Assembly (NCBI GenBank): GCA_910579155.1
Contig: CAJTTS010000010.1
Location: forward strand, 1 to 64,000
Source of the DNA: an uncultured Oscillospiraceae bacterium
GTDB taxonomy: Bacteria > Bacillota_A > Clostridia > Oscillospirales > Oscillospiraceae
Direction of reading: 5' to 3'
DNA length: 64,000 nucleotides
The stretch's first letter is position 1. Every line of letters starts with the position of its first letter. Of the stretch, positions 1 to 8,672 are shown one piece after another. Made by a program: the position numbers and the translations under genes. The notes below the pieces were generated by a model. The model had not been told where the DNA came from. It worked only from the letters and a program-made list of their open reading frames with translations, and ran no database searches.

Positions 1-870
1 GAAAACCTGCAATTTCTCCGCAAGCGCCGGGGCATGACCCAGGAGGACCTGGCGGAACAGATGGAAGTGTCCCGGCAGTCGGTGAGCAAATGGGAGTCCA
101 ACGCCGCCTACCCCGAGATGGACGCCGTCCTGCGCCTGTGCGGCCTGTTCCACTGCGACATGGACACCCTGCTCCGGGGAGACGTATCCCGCCGCTTCGG
201 CGAGGACGCCGCCGCCTGGGACAAGCACATGAACGCCTTCGCCGCCGCCATGGCGGCAGGGGTGGCCCTGGTGCTGCTGGGCGTCGCCCTTCTGATGTTC
301 ATAGGCGAGTTTTTCGGCCTGGAAATGTGGGGCGGGGTGGCATTTTTCCTCTTCCTCATTGTGGCGGTGGCCATTTTCATCGTTTTCGGTATGAACCACG
401 ATACCTTCCTGCGCCAACACCCCGGCATCGGCCCCTGCTACACAAAAGAAGAGATGGACCGCTTTGAACGCCGTTTTCCCATCCTCATCGCCGCCCCCGT
501 GGCTCTCCTCCTGCTGGGCCTGACCGCCATGATCCCCATGGACACGCAGGCCCCCGCCCATCTGAGCAGGGAACAGTGGGAGGCCGTGTGCGGAGCTCTG
601 TTTTTGCTGTGCGTCACCATCACAGCCACCGCCCTCACCTGGGCAGGCATCCAGCACTCCAAATATGGCTTCCCGGAGGAGAAGATGACGCCCGCCCAGC
701 GCCGTGTGGGCCGGATCTGGAGCGTGGGTATGATCGCCGCCACGGCGCTGTATGTGGGCCTGGGCTATGGTCTGGACCTGTGGAAGCAGGCCGCCCCCAT
801 CATCTATACCGTGGCCGCCCTGTTGTGCGCGGCTCTCACCATTCTGGTGAAAAAGGACGACGAAACATAA
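1..870 (+). CDS. XRE-family regulator with membrane domain (5' partial)
   Basis: The reading frame is open from the first base of the window, so the true start lies upstream. The first visible residues (ENLQFLRKRRGMTQEDLA) are the start of a typical Cro/C1 helix-turn-helix. The DNA-binding domain covers about the first 60 visible residues. The remainder is hydrophobic, with about six membrane segments, the first two near visible residues 82-125 and the last near the C-terminus. This is the usual layout of Clostridial HTH proteins fused to a membrane domain of unknown ligand. It ends 13 bp before the next gene and is probably co-transcribed with it. The regulatory target is unknown. Confidence 0.85.
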   Translation, partial: ENLQFLRKRRGMTQEDLAEQMEVSRQSVSKWESNAAYPEMDAVLRLCGLFHCDMDTLLRGDVSRRFGEDAAAWDKHMNAFAAAMAAGVALVLLGVALLMFIGEFFGLEMWGGVAFFLFLIVAVAIFIVFGMNHDTFLRQHPGIGPCYTKEEMDRFERRFPILIAAPVALLLLGLTAMIPMDTQAPAHLSREQWEAVCGALFLLCVTITATALTWAGIQHSKYGFPEEKMTPAQRRVGRIWSVGMIAATALYVGLGYGLDLWKQAAPIIYTVAALLCAALTILVKKDDET

Positions 871-883
871 AGGAGGCACCGCC

Positions 884-1939
884 ATGGTGGAGCGCCGCCC
901 AAGTTACTACGATAAATTTCACTGTCTGGGCGGCGCCTGCCCGGACACCTGCTGCCGGGACTGGTCGGTGGTCCCCGACGGGGACGCTCTGGCGGACTAC
1001 GCCCGCGCCCCCTCCCCCCTCCGGGAGCGCATCACCCAAAACCTGGCCGCCGACGAGGACGGCGATACCTGCTTCCGCTTGGACGAACAGGGAATGTGTA
1101 CCCTGCTCACTCCGGACGGCCTGTGCGTCATCCAGCGGGACTGGGGCGAAGCCCATCTCTGCGGCCACTGCGCCGCCTACCCCCGGTTCATCGAGGAATA
1201 TGGTTCTTTCACTGAATCCTCCCTGGCTCTCTCCTGCCCGGAGGCGGCCCGGCTCCTGCTGGAGGCCCCGCGCTTTACCCTCGTCGAGACGGACGACGGA
1301 AACGCAGATCCGCCCTTTGACGGTATCGACCCGGCCCTGCTGGACGGCCTGGAGCACAGCCGCGCCCAACTCCTGACCCTGCTGAATGACGGAGAGGGGA
1401 CCATCTGGGAAAAGCTGCGCACCGTGCTGAGCCGCGCAAAAGCTCTGGAAACCTTTCTAATTCCCTCGGACTGCCGCCGTGAATACCCATTCCCACCCCC
1501 TCCGTTCCCTGACTTGTTCCGAGCCGCCGCCATCTGGCTGTTCAATCTGCTGGCAGAGCTGGACCCTTTACGCCCTGACTGGCCCAAGCTTTTGAAGGCG
1601 CGTGCCGCCCAGCTCTCCGCCCTATCCCCAGCCGATTACCTCCGGCTCCGCGCCGATTATGAGCGCGCCAACCCCCGCTGGGAGCGCCAGCTCACCAACC
1701 TGGCCTGTTACCTGGTGTTCCGCCATTGGCACAAGGCGGTAAACGACGATGATATCTATGGCCGCGCGGCCCTCGTCTGCGCCGCCTGTACTGTTTTGTA
1801 TCACCTGTCCCTGTTCCAGCCCGGGGAGGAAGCTGTTCTCTGGACCCGTTTCAGCCGGGAGATAGAACACGACGAAAACAACTTGGCCGATCTGATCTGG
1901 GCGCTGTCCGACCCCGACGCCCTGCCCGCCCCGCTATGA
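884..1939 (+). CDS. fliB: Flagellin lysine-N-methylase family protein (FliB-like)
   Basis: The 351-residue protein starts with the FliB family signature: an aromatic patch followed by [16 protein letters not shown] (Cys14, 19, 23, 24). A second cysteine group lies near residues 75-105, ending in [11 protein letters not shown]. These cysteines resemble the metal or Fe-S cluster ligands of YkgJ/FliB proteins. The family is named for methylation of flagellin lysines, but many Clostridia carry homologues away from flagellar genes, as here, so the substrate is uncertain. The start ATG follows AAAGGAGGCACCGCC. It sits between the XRE regulator and mtnA with short gaps (13 and 16 bp), suggesting one transcript. 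Confidence 0.8.
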   Translation: MVERRPSYYDKFHCLGGACPDTCCRDWSVVPDGDALADYARAPSPLRERITQNLAADEDGDTCFRLDEQGMCTLLTPDGLCVIQRDWGEAHLCGHCAAYPRFIEEYGSFTESSLALSCPEAARLLLEAPRFTLVETDDGNADPPFDGIDPALLDGLEHSRAQLLTLLNDGEGTIWEKLRTVLSRAKALETFLIPSDCRREYPFPPPPFPDLFRAAAIWLFNLLAELDPLRPDWPKLLKARAAQLSALSPADYLRLRADYERANPRWERQLTNLACYLVFRHWHKAVNDDDIYGRAALVCAACTVLYHLSLFQPGEEAVLWTRFSREIEHDENNLADLIWALSDPDALPAPL

Positions 1940-1955
1940 GAAAGGAGCCCATCCC

Positions 1956-3011
1956 ATGTCAGAATATCTCAGCGACCACGTCCGCCTGGGGGACGACTGC
2001 GCCAGCGTGGTCATCCTGGACCAAACCCTTCTGCCCAACCGGGTGGAATACCTCACCCTGCGTACCCCCGAGGAGATGTTCGAGGCCATCCAGCTCCTGC
2101 GGATCCGGGGCGCGCCCGCCATCGGCATCTGCGCGGGCTACTGCCTGGCCGCCCTGGCCCAACAGAGGAAAGACCTGCCCCCTGCCCAGTTTGGCAGGGA
2201 GCTACACAAGCTGGCCCAATACCTCAACTCCTCCCGCCCCACGGCGGTGAACCTGAGCTGGTCACTCAACCGCCTGGGCCAGCGGGCACACGCTATGCCG
2301 GAGGCGTCCCCCGCGCAAATTGCCGCCGCCCTGCGGGACGAGGCCATCGCCATCCACCAAGAGGACATCGCTATGTGCAAGGCCATCTCGGAACACGGCC
2401 TGACCCTCATCAAAGACGGAGACGGGGTCCTGACCCACTGTAACGCCGGGCCGCTGGCGACTTCGCAGTACGGCACCGCCCTGGGTCCCCTCCTGCTGGG
2501 GCGTGAGCGTGGCATGAGCTTCCGCGTCTTTGCCGACGAGACCCGCCCGCTCCTTCAGGGCGCTCGCCTCACCTCCTACGAGCTGCACAAGGCCGGGGTG
2601 GACGTCACCCTGATCTGCGACAACATGGCCTCCATGGTCATGAAAAACGGTTGGATCAACGCCTGCTTTGTGGGCTGCGACCGGGTGGCCGCCAACGGCG
2701 ACGCCGCCAACAAGATCGGCACCAGCGGAGTGGCCATTCTGGCCAAGCACTACGGCGTCCCTTTCTACGTCCTGGGCCCCACCTCCACCATCGACCTGAG
2801 CTGCCCCACCGGGGACGACATCAAAATCGAGCTCCGGGACCCGGAGGAAATCAAGTCCAAATTCTACGCCCAGCCCATGGCCCCCGCCGGGGTGAAGTGC
2901 TACAACCCCGCCTTCGACGTCACCGACCACACCCTCATCGCCGGGATCGTCACCGAAAAGGGCGTCTGCCGCCCGCCCTACACCGAATCCCTGGCGGCGC
3001 TGTTCCAATAA
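1956..3011 (+). CDS. mtnA: S-methyl-5-thioribose-1-phosphate isomerase
   Basis: MtnA converts 5-methylthioribose-1-phosphate to the ribulose form in methionine salvage; the family also includes eIF2B-like sugar-phosphate isomerases. The 351-residue length is standard. Diagnostic motifs are RIRGAPAIG (about 50-57), the catalytic cysteine in [10 protein letters not shown] (Cys162) and the catalytic aspartate in [18 protein letters not shown] (Asp242). The start follows AAAGGAGCCCATCCC. No other methionine-salvage gene is adjacent, which is common in gut Clostridia. A strong hairpin follows the stop. Confidence 0.93.
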   Translation: MSEYLSDHVRLGDDCASVVILDQTLLPNRVEYLTLRTPEEMFEAIQLLRIRGAPAIGICAGYCLAALAQQRKDLPPAQFGRELHKLAQYLNSSRPTAVNLSWSLNRLGQRAHAMPEASPAQIAAALRDEAIAIHQEDIAMCKAISEHGLTLIKDGDGVLTHCNAGPLATSQYGTALGPLLLGRERGMSFRVFADETRPLLQGARLTSYELHKAGVDVTLICDNMASMVMKNGWINACFVGCDRVAANGDAANKIGTSGVAILAKHYGVPFYVLGPTSTIDLSCPTGDDIKIELRDPEEIKSKFYAQPMAPAGVKCYNPAFDVTDHTLIAGIVTEKGVCRPPYTESLAALFQ

Positions 3012-3012
3012 C

Positions 3013-3047
3013 AAACACCCCCGCTTTCCTGGAAAGCGGGGGTGTTT
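3013..3047. terminator. Hairpin between mtnA and fprA (bidirectional terminator)
   Basis: A perfect 15-bp stem with a 5-nt loop (AAACACCCCCGCTTT arms) begins 2 bp after the mtnA stop and lies between two convergent genes. It probably ends transcription from both sides. Its right arm overlaps the parS-like site. Confidence 0.75.
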
Positions 3048-3058
3048 CACGTGAAACT
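3043..3058. other. parS-like ParB/Spo0J binding site
   Basis: TGTTTCACGTGAAACT matches the bacterial parS consensus TGTTTCACGTGAAACA at 15 of 16 positions, including the full 14-bp palindrome GTTTCACGTGAAAC. parS sites nucleate ParB near replication origins in Firmicutes. The site lies in a convergent intergenic gap and shares bases with the terminator. That ParB binds here is inference. Confidence 0.6.
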
Positions 3059-3073
3059 TTTGTTCGATTTCTC

Positions 3074-4240
3074 CTAGAGAGCGACCGCCATGGCATGGGC
3101 CAACTCCTTCATTTTCGCCCGGTCCCCATCGTTAGCGGCGGACTTGATGGTGATTTTGGGCTCCAGGATGGTCAGGCCTTTCATACCCTCCAGCTCGGCC
3201 AGCATGGTCCGCATGGCGGTGGGACCCCAGGAACCGTTCTCCATCAGCCCCACGGCGCGGTCCTTGAACCCCTTGGATTTCAGCCGCGCCAGGAACTGGG
3301 CCATGGGCGGGAACACCCCCGCGTCGTAGCTGGCAGCCGCCAGCGCCAGGCCACTGTACCGGAACGCCCCGGCCACCGCCTCCGCCCAGTCCCGGCGGGT
3401 CAGGTCAACGGTTTCCACCTGCAAGCCCTCGGCCTTCAGCATATCGGCCAGCTCCAACGCCGCACGGGCGGTGTGGCCGTGGATGGAGGCATAGGCCACC
3501 AGCACGCCCTTCTCCTCGGGGGCGTAGCTGCTCCACACGCCGTACTTCTCCAGGGCCAACGCCAGTGCCTCGCCGGAGAGGATGGGGCCGTGGAGGGGGC
3601 AGACGGTCTCAATCTCCAGTCCCGCCGCTTTTTTCAGCAGCGCCTGGACCTGCGCCCCGTACTTGCCCACGATGTTGATATAGTACCGCCGGGCCTCGTC
3701 CACCCAGGGCGTGCCGGGATCGGCATCCCCAAACCGCCCGAACCCGTCGGCGGAGAACAGGGTTTTAGAGGCGCTCTCGTAGGTCACCATGACCTCCGGC
3801 CAGTGGACCATGGGGGCCATGACGAAGGTGAGGGTGTGGGCTCCCAGCTCCAGGGCGTCCCCCTCCTTCACGGTGAGGGCGCGGCCCTCATAGCTCTCCC
3901 CGGTAAACGCGGCCAGCATGGGGAAGGTCTTGGCGTTGCCCACCAGGGTCATACCGGGGAACTTGGACGCCAGCGCGGAGATGCTTCCCGCATGGTCCGG
4001 CTCCATGTGCTGGACCACCAGGTAGTCCGGCGTCCGGCCCGCCAGGGCCTTGTCCAGGTTCGCCAGCCATTCATCGGTCCTGCGGGGGTCCACCGTGTCC
4101 ATCACGGCCACTTTCTCGTCCAAAATCACATAGGAGTTATAACTGACGCCGTTGGGCACCACATACTGGCTCTCAAACAGGTCGATATCGCCGTCAAAAC
4201 AGCCCACCGGCACAATGGCCGGGTCAAGCTTGATGCTCAT
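3074..4240 (-). CDS. fprA: FprA-type flavodiiron protein (oxygen/NO reductase)
   Basis: The 388-residue protein has the two-domain layout of A-type flavoproteins. An N-terminal metallo-beta-lactamase-like diiron domain carries HMEPDHAGS (His78, Glu80, Asp82, His83). A flavodoxin domain from about residue 246 has the FMN loop YASIHGHTA. These cytoplasmic enzymes reduce O2 or NO to water or N2O using reduced rubredoxin or F420-type donors and protect strict anaerobes. ATG follows AAAGGAAAGGCAGGAATTTACC. It is monocistronic with its own promoter (4286-4314). Confidence 0.92.
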   Translation of the reverse strand: MSIKLDPAIVPVGCFDGDIDLFESQYVVPNGVSYNSYVILDEKVAVMDTVDPRRTDEWLANLDKALAGRTPDYLVVQHMEPDHAGSISALASKFPGMTLVGNAKTFPMLAAFTGESYEGRALTVKEGDALELGAHTLTFVMAPMVHWPEVMVTYESASKTLFSADGFGRFGDADPGTPWVDEARRYYINIVGKYGAQVQALLKKAAGLEIETVCPLHGPILSGEALALALEKYGVWSSYAPEEKGVLVAYASIHGHTARAALELADMLKAEGLQVETVDLTRRDWAEAVAGAFRYSGLALAAASYDAGVFPPMAQFLARLKSKGFKDRAVGLMENGSWGPTAMRTMLAELEGMKGLTILEPKITIKSAANDGDRAKMKELAHAMAVAL

Positions 4241-4285
4241 GGTAAATTCCTGCCTTTCCTTTGTAGTCCGGGTTTTAACCCAATC

Positions 4286-4314
4286 ATTTTACTATGATTA
4301 ACCGTCCCCGTCAA
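4286..4314 (-). promoter_or_regulatory. Sigma-A promoter of fprA
   Basis: On the minus strand, TTGACG and TAAAAT are separated by 17 bp, about 45 bp upstream of the fprA start. It is back-to-back with the thrS leader promoter. Confidence 0.65.
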
Positions 4315-4334
4315 GTTTTCCCGTCATCGCACTC

Positions 4335-4363
4335 TTGACAATTTCCGCCCCCGGTGATATAGT
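4335..4363 (+). promoter_or_regulatory. Sigma-A promoter of the thrS T-box leader
   Basis: TTGACA and TATAGT are separated by exactly 17 bp. Transcription would start near 4370, just before the T-box stem I region. Confidence 0.75.
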
Positions 4364-4369
4364 CTGAGA

Positions 4370-4730
4370 TGTTCAAAACGGCAACGACGGAGAAGAAACC
4401 GCGCAGCGGCGCTCAGAGAGGGACATATTTGGTGCGAGTGTCCCGCGCAGGGCGGCGGCCGTACCACTCCCGAGCCGCCCATGAGGAATGGGACGGGTCC
4501 TCCCGTTACAGAGGTCACGAGCGGCAAGTTGTCACGCTGCGCCTGCTCGCGACGCGGTTCTAAGACCTACGACTTCGCAAAAGCTGTCCGGCTCCTCCAG
4601 GGCCTCCCCGCTTTTGCTGCGCTTCGGTCTTAGCCCGCTGCTCGCGACGGCTCCGCGCTTCTTGCAAGCAGGGTGGAACCGTGGGATTTTTGTCTCACCC
4701 CTGAAGCTCAGGGGTGAGGCGTTTTGTTTT
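4370..4730 (+). promoter_or_regulatory. T-box leader of thrS (tRNA-Thr sensing), interrupted by a repeat
   Basis: The conserved T-box sequence AGGGTGGAACCGTGG lies at 4670-4684. It is followed by an 11-bp terminator stem (4694-4718) and a T-rich run. Stem I occupies about 4378-4510. A plausible specifier is the threonine codon ACC at 4463-4465, in the context GTACCACTCCCGAGC before the 3' side of stem I. Uncharged tRNA-Thr should stabilise the antiterminator and allow thrS transcription. Between stem I and the antiterminator lies a copy of the dispersed repeat (4529-4663), making the leader unusually long. The specifier is inferred, not folded. Confidence 0.8.
4529..4663 (-). repeat. Dispersed GC-rich repeat (family 1) inside the thrS leader
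   Basis: The block has the family ends: TTGTCACGCTGCGC on the left and GGCTCCGCGCTTCTT on the right, plus strand. An inner pair (GGTTCTAAGACC and GGTCTTAGCC) may form a stem. This is the only copy inside the leader of a plus-strand gene, so it is antisense to its host gene. Confidence 0.65.
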
Positions 4731-4754
4731 ACCCCAACACAAGGAGGAATATTC

Positions 4755-6515
4755 ATGCCCGAAGAAAACAATCAGTATACCTTTGAAAACGAGCAGTACC
4801 GCAAGACCTATTGGCACACCTGCTCCCACGTGATGGCCCAGGCGGTCAAGCGCCTGTGGCCGGAGGTCAAGCTGGCCATTGGCCCGTCCATCGACGAGGG
4901 CTGGTACTACGACATGGACGCGCCCTTCGCCTTTACCCCCGAGCACCTGGAGCAGATCGAGGCCGAGATGCGCAAAATCTGCAAGGAAAAACTGAAGCTG
5001 GAGCGGTTTGAGCTGCCCCGGGCCGAGGCGCTGGCGTTCATGGAGGAAAAGGACGAACCCTTCAAGGTGGAGCTCATCAACGACCTGCCCGAGGACGCCG
5101 CCATCAGCTTTTACAAGCAGGGCGAGTTTACCGACCTGTGCGCCGGCCCCCATCTGGACTCCACCGGACGCATCAAGGGCAACGCCCTCAAGCTCACCGC
5201 CTGCAACGCCGCCTACTGGCGGGGCGACTCCAACCGGGAGACCCTCCAGCGCATCTACGGCATCGCCTTCCCCAAGAAGGACGAGCTGGACGAGTACCTG
5301 GCCCGCATCGAGGAGGCCAAGAAGCGCGACCACCGCCGCCTGGGCAAAGAGCTGGGCCTGTTCATGCTCCGGGACGAAGGCCCCGGCTTCCCCTTCTTCC
5401 TGCCCAAGGGCATGACGCTGAAAAACACCCTCACCGACTATTGGCGGCAGATTCACAAAAAATACGGCTATCTGGAGATTTCCACCCCCATTATGCTCAA
5501 CCGCCAGCTATGGGAGCGCTCCGGCCACTGGGACCACTACAAGGACAATATGTATACCACCGTCATCGACGATGTGGACTTCGCTGTGAAGCCCATGAAC
5601 TGTCCCGGCGGCCTGCTGGTCTACTCCAGCGAACCCCACTCCTACCGGGACCTGCCCCTGCGCATGGGTGAACTGGGCCTGGTCCACCGCCACGAGCTGT
5701 CCGGCGCCCTCCACGGCCTGTTCCGGGTGCGCTGCTTCACCCAGGACGACGCCCACGTATTCATGACCCGGGGCCAGATGAAGGACGTGATCCAGGAGAC
5801 GGTGCGCTTGTTCGACGAGGTCTACTCCGTGTTCGGCCTGAGCTACGAAATCGAGCTGTCCACCATGCCCGAGGACCATATTGGCACCGTGGAGGAGTGG
5901 GAGCACAACCAGGACATCCTGAAAGACGCCATCACCGGCATGGGCAAGGAGTTTGTTATCAACGAGGGCGACGGCGCGTTCTACGGCCCCAAGCTGGACT
6001 TCCATCTGTCCGACTCTCTGGGGCGGACCTGGCAGTGCGGCACCATCCAGCTCGATTCCCAGCTCCCCGAGCGCTTCGAGCTGGAGTACACCGGCGAGGA
6101 CGGACAGAAGCACCGCCCCGTCATGATCCACCGGGTGGTGCTGGGCTCCTTCGAGCGGTTCATCGGCGTGATCACCGAGCACTTTGCAGGCGCGTTCCCG
6201 GCGTGGCTGGCCCCGGTGCAGGTAAAGGTGCTGCCCATTACCGACCGGGCGGCGGAGTACGCCAAACAGGTTGCCGCCAAACTGGAGGAGCAGGGCTTCC
6301 GCTGCGAGGTGGACGAGCGCAACGAGAAGATCGGCAAGAAGATCCGCGAGGCCACCATGGAAAAGATTCCCTATATGCTGGTGGTGGGCGACCGGGACAT
6401 AGAGAACGGCACCGTCTCCCCGCGACACCGCTCCGGCGAGGACCTGGGGGCCATGAGCCTGAAGCAGTTCGCCGCGCTGCTGGGCGAGGAGGTCAAGACC
6501 CGCGCCATCAAGTAA
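4755..6515 (+). CDS. thrS: Threonyl-tRNA synthetase (lacks TGS domain)
   Basis: ThrRS charges tRNA-Thr. The ATG at 4755 has AAGGAGGAATATTC just upstream, giving 586 residues against about 640 for the common form. The missing part is the N-terminal TGS domain: the protein begins directly in the editing domain, with HTCSH at 21-25 and the CAGPH motif near 140. The class II catalytic core follows, with motif 2 (FRVRCFTQDDAH) and motif 3 (GSFERFIGVI), and then the anticodon-binding domain. An in-frame extension upstream of 4755 runs through the T-box and repeat and is rejected. A terminator follows. Confidence 0.96.
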   Translation: MPEENNQYTFENEQYRKTYWHTCSHVMAQAVKRLWPEVKLAIGPSIDEGWYYDMDAPFAFTPEHLEQIEAEMRKICKEKLKLERFELPRAEALAFMEEKDEPFKVELINDLPEDAAISFYKQGEFTDLCAGPHLDSTGRIKGNALKLTACNAAYWRGDSNRETLQRIYGIAFPKKDELDEYLARIEEAKKRDHRRLGKELGLFMLRDEGPGFPFFLPKGMTLKNTLTDYWRQIHKKYGYLEISTPIMLNRQLWERSGHWDHYKDNMYTTVIDDVDFAVKPMNCPGGLLVYSSEPHSYRDLPLRMGELGLVHRHELSGALHGLFRVRCFTQDDAHVFMTRGQMKDVIQETVRLFDEVYSVFGLSYEIELSTMPEDHIGTVEEWEHNQDILKDAITGMGKEFVINEGDGAFYGPKLDFHLSDSLGRTWQCGTIQLDSQLPERFELEYTGEDGQKHRPVMIHRVVLGSFERFIGVITEHFAGAFPAWLAPVQVKVLPITDRAAEYAKQVAAKLEEQGFRCEVDERNEKIGKKIREATMEKIPYMLVVGDRDIENGTVSPRHRSGEDLGAMSLKQFAALLGEEVKTRAIK

Positions 6516-6520
6516 GCGCA

Positions 6521-6552
6521 AAAGAGCCGCTGGACACCTCCAGCGGCTCTTT
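6521..6552 (+). terminator. thrS terminator
   Basis: A 13-bp stem (AAAGAGCCGCTGG arms) with a 6-nt loop starts 5 bp after the thrS stop and ends in TTTCTAT. It may also end the convergent XRE gene. Confidence 0.8.
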
Positions 6553-6555
6553 CTA

Positions 6556-6795
6556 TCATAAATTTCCAAAGAAAGCATTAAAATCCACACCAAAAATTCG
6601 ACTAAGCGCCACCAACTCGCTGACCTTGATATTCATACGGTTCGTTTCAATTTTGGCATAGGTGCTTTTCGATATCTCAATGCCCATCACTTGTAGCCTT
6701 GCCACTGTTTGGTCCTGTGTCAGCTTGGCCGCTCTTCGCAAAGCACTGATATTATGACCAATATCCAAGTCTGGTCTGAGCTTTTGCATTGTCAT
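6556..6795 (-). CDS. Small XRE-family transcriptional regulator
   Basis: This is an 80-residue single-domain helix-turn-helix protein. The core reads GHNISALRRAAKLTQDQTVARLQ, then SKSTYAKIETNR and the final helix VSELVALSRIFGVDFNAFF. ATG at 6795 and 6789, or TTG at 6801, could each be the start; none has a strong ribosome site. It is divergent from the 60-residue gene at 6901, and the shared region carries repeated motifs, so it probably represses itself and its neighbour. Confidence 0.8.
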   Translation of the reverse strand: MTMQKLRPDLDIGHNISALRRAAKLTQDQTVARLQVMGIEISKSTYAKIETNRMNIKVSELVALSRIFGVDFNAFFGNL

Positions 6796-6805
6796 CACCA
6801 AAAGA

Positions 6806-6887
6806 TTCGTAATAAAGAATTTTTCACATTGATTTTACTGAATCCCTGTGATATAATGTTTCGCAATAAAGAAACTTTATGTGAAAT
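6806..6887. promoter_or_regulatory. Repeated operator-like motifs in the divergent XRE region
   Basis: TTCGTAATAAAGAA (from 6807) recurs as TTCGCAATAAAGAA (from about 6860). Each is followed by half of an inverted pair, TTCACAT and ATGTGAA. The pair flanks the promoter at 6829-6857. Binding by the XRE protein is inference. Confidence 0.5.
6829..6857 (+). promoter_or_regulatory. Sigma-A promoter for the 60-residue gene
   Basis: TTGATT and a perfect TATAAT are separated by 17 bp, about 44 bp upstream of the start codon at 6901. Confidence 0.7.
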
Positions 6888-6900
6888 CAGGTGATAGACA

Positions 6901-7083
6901 ATGAAAATCCAAAGACCACAGCCCGACCCCAACGCCCCGTATCAGAAAATGTACGTAACTCTGTTCAAGGCGGTGACGGCGGCGCTGTACATGATGGAGG
7001 ACAACGAATTCATGAAGGCCCAGGCGGTGCTGATCCGGGCCCAGCAGCAGACAGAAGAACTGTACATCGACGCAGAACAGTAA
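6901..7083 (+). CDS. Small hypothetical protein, 60 residues
   Basis: The family is not recognised. The protein is soluble, helical and rich in Gln, Met and Ala, with a helix-forming stretch from residue 19 to 56 (KMYVTLFKAVTAALYMMEDN and following). It has a ribosome site (AGGTGATAGACA), a consensus promoter and its own terminator, so it is probably expressed. Its position opposite a small XRE regulator suggests a regulated pair. Confidence 0.6.
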   Translation: MKIQRPQPDPNAPYQKMYVTLFKAVTAALYMMEDNEFMKAQAVLIRAQQQTEELYIDAEQ

Positions 7084-7113
7084 GCAAGAGGGCATTTGCC
7101 CCCTTGCTTTTTT
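7084..7113 (+). terminator. Terminator after the 60-residue gene
   Basis: A short GCAAGAGGG/CCCCTTGC stem is followed by six or more T, directly after the stop codon. Confidence 0.8.
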
Positions 7114-7192
7114 CATCAATCTATGGTATATATGTTGGCAATACCTTATACAAAGGTAAATCCTTACTTATTCTAGGAGTTGATTTGTCCAT

Positions 7193-8458
7193 ATGGACCC
7201 AGATAGTATGATACTGCTGGCCGTACTGGTGCTGATGGTGGTCATGTCCGGCTACTTCTCCGCCACGGAGACGGCCTTCACCTCCCTCAACCGCATCCGC
7301 TTGAAAAGCCGGGCCGACAACGGCGACAAAAAGGCGGAAAAAACCCTGGCCCTGGCCGAGGACTACGACAAGTTGCTGTCCACGATTTTGATCGGCAACA
7401 ACATTGTCAACAACGTGGCCGCCACCCTGTCCACCTTGCTGTTCATCAAGCTGATCGACGAGGTAAACGGCCCGGCGGTGTCCACCATCGTGCTGACCAT
7501 CGTGGTGCTGATCTTCGGCGAGATTTCCCCCAAGAGTCTGGCCAAAGAATCCCCGGAGGCCTTCGCCATGTTCTCAGCCCCCCTCCTTCGGCTGCTCACG
7601 TGGGTGCTCACCCCCCTGAACTTCCTGTTCAGCCAGTGGAAAAAACTGCTCACCCTCCTTTTTCACAAAGAGAGTGACGAGGGCATTACCGATGAGGAGC
7701 TGGTCACCATGGTGGAAGAGGCGGAGGACCAGGGCGGCCTGGACCGGGAGGAAAGCCAGCTCATCCGCTCCGCCATCCGCTTCGACGACCTGGAGGCCGG
7801 AGACATCCTCACGCCCCGGGTGGACGTGGTAGCGGTGGAGGACAACTCCTCCCTGCCCGACGTGACGGCGGTGTTCGCCGCCGAGGGCTATTCCCGCCTG
7901 CCCGTGTATCACGAGAGCATTGACGACATTGTGGGCGTGATCCATCAGAAGGACCTGTTTTCCGCCCGCTACCACGGCCGGGACCAGCTATCCCCCCTGG
8001 TCCGCCCGGTGCTCCACATCACGGCCTCCACCAAGATCGACGACCTGATGCGCCAATTCCAGCGCACCAAGACCCAGATGGCGGTGGTGGTGGACGAGTA
8101 CGGCGGCACCGAGGGCATCCTCACCATGGAGGACATCGTGGAAGAACTGGTGGGCGAGATCTGGGACGAGCACGACGAGGTGGTGGAGGAGTTTCGCAAA
8201 CAGCCCGACGGCAGCTATCTCATCGCCTGCTCCGCCGACCTGGACGACCTGTACGACCTGTTCCAGCTCACGGGCGAGTGCGACGCGGCCACCGTCTCCG
8301 GCTGGGTGCTGGAGGAGCTGGGCCGGGTGCCTGAGGTGGGCGACCACTTTACGTGGGAAAACCTGGACGTCACCGTTACCCGCGCCGAACACCACCGGGT
8401 GCTGGAGATCAAAGTGGTGGTCCTCCCGGGCCCTGAGGAGGAGCCGGACGCCTCGTGA
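7193..8458 (+). CDS. HlyC/CorC (CNNM) family membrane protein
   Basis: The 421-residue protein has the full CNNM/CorC layout. An N-terminal four-helix DUF21 membrane domain (about 1-180) includes the conserved [17 protein letters not shown]-domain pair (about 200-330) includes [10 protein letters not shown] and [20 protein letters not shown]. The C-terminal CorC_HlyC domain covers about 345-412. The family is linked to magnesium or cobalt efflux; the older haemolysin name is not functional. ATG is preceded by TAGGAGTTGATTTGTCC. It stands alone with a terminator behind it. Confidence 0.92.
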   Translation: MDPDSMILLAVLVLMVVMSGYFSATETAFTSLNRIRLKSRADNGDKKAEKTLALAEDYDKLLSTILIGNNIVNNVAATLSTLLFIKLIDEVNGPAVSTIVLTIVVLIFGEISPKSLAKESPEAFAMFSAPLLRLLTWVLTPLNFLFSQWKKLLTLLFHKESDEGITDEELVTMVEEAEDQGGLDREESQLIRSAIRFDDLEAGDILTPRVDVVAVEDNSSLPDVTAVFAAEGYSRLPVYHESIDDIVGVIHQKDLFSARYHGRDQLSPLVRPVLHITASTKIDDLMRQFQRTKTQMAVVVDEYGGTEGILTMEDIVEELVGEIWDEHDEVVEEFRKQPDGSYLIACSADLDDLYDLFQLTGECDAATVSGWVLEELGRVPEVGDHFTWENLDVTVTRAEHHRVLEIKVVVLPGPEEEPDAS

Positions 8459-8480
8459 GGTCGTTCTTTTTCTTGAAAGA

Positions 8481-8510
8481 CCTGCTTTTTCTTTGAAACG
8501 AAAAAGCAGG
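8481..8510 (+). terminator. Terminator after the CorC-family gene
   Basis: CCTGCTTTTTC and its complement form a stem over a short loop about 20 bp after the stop codon. Confidence 0.6.
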
Positions 8511-8605
8511 CAAAAAGAAACTTCAGACCGTTACGGAAGTGATAAAAACCATATCGGTTCCACTCGGCAACGACACCGAGACAAACAAAATTTTCCAAAA
8601 TTTTT

Positions 8606-8642
8606 AGGCCGGACAGAACCAAATCAGGTTTTTGTCCGGCCT
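8606..8642. terminator. Terminator between convergent CorC and YfhO genes
   Basis: A 10-bp stem (AGGCCGGACA) has T-rich flanks on both strands and lies between convergent genes. It probably serves the YfhO-family gene ending at 8673. Confidence 0.65.
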
Positions 8643-8672
8643 TTCAATATGGAAAACAAAACAGATATCAGT

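Noticed and set aside
2651..4297. Plus-strand open frame overlapping mtnA and opposite fprA
   Set aside because: Spans a terminator and two well-identified genes and has no domain or ribosome site; composition is that of an antisense artefact.
4488..4754. Upstream in-frame extension of thrS
   Set aside because: It runs through the T-box terminator and a repeat; the ATG at 4755 has a strong ribosome site and starts at the editing domain.
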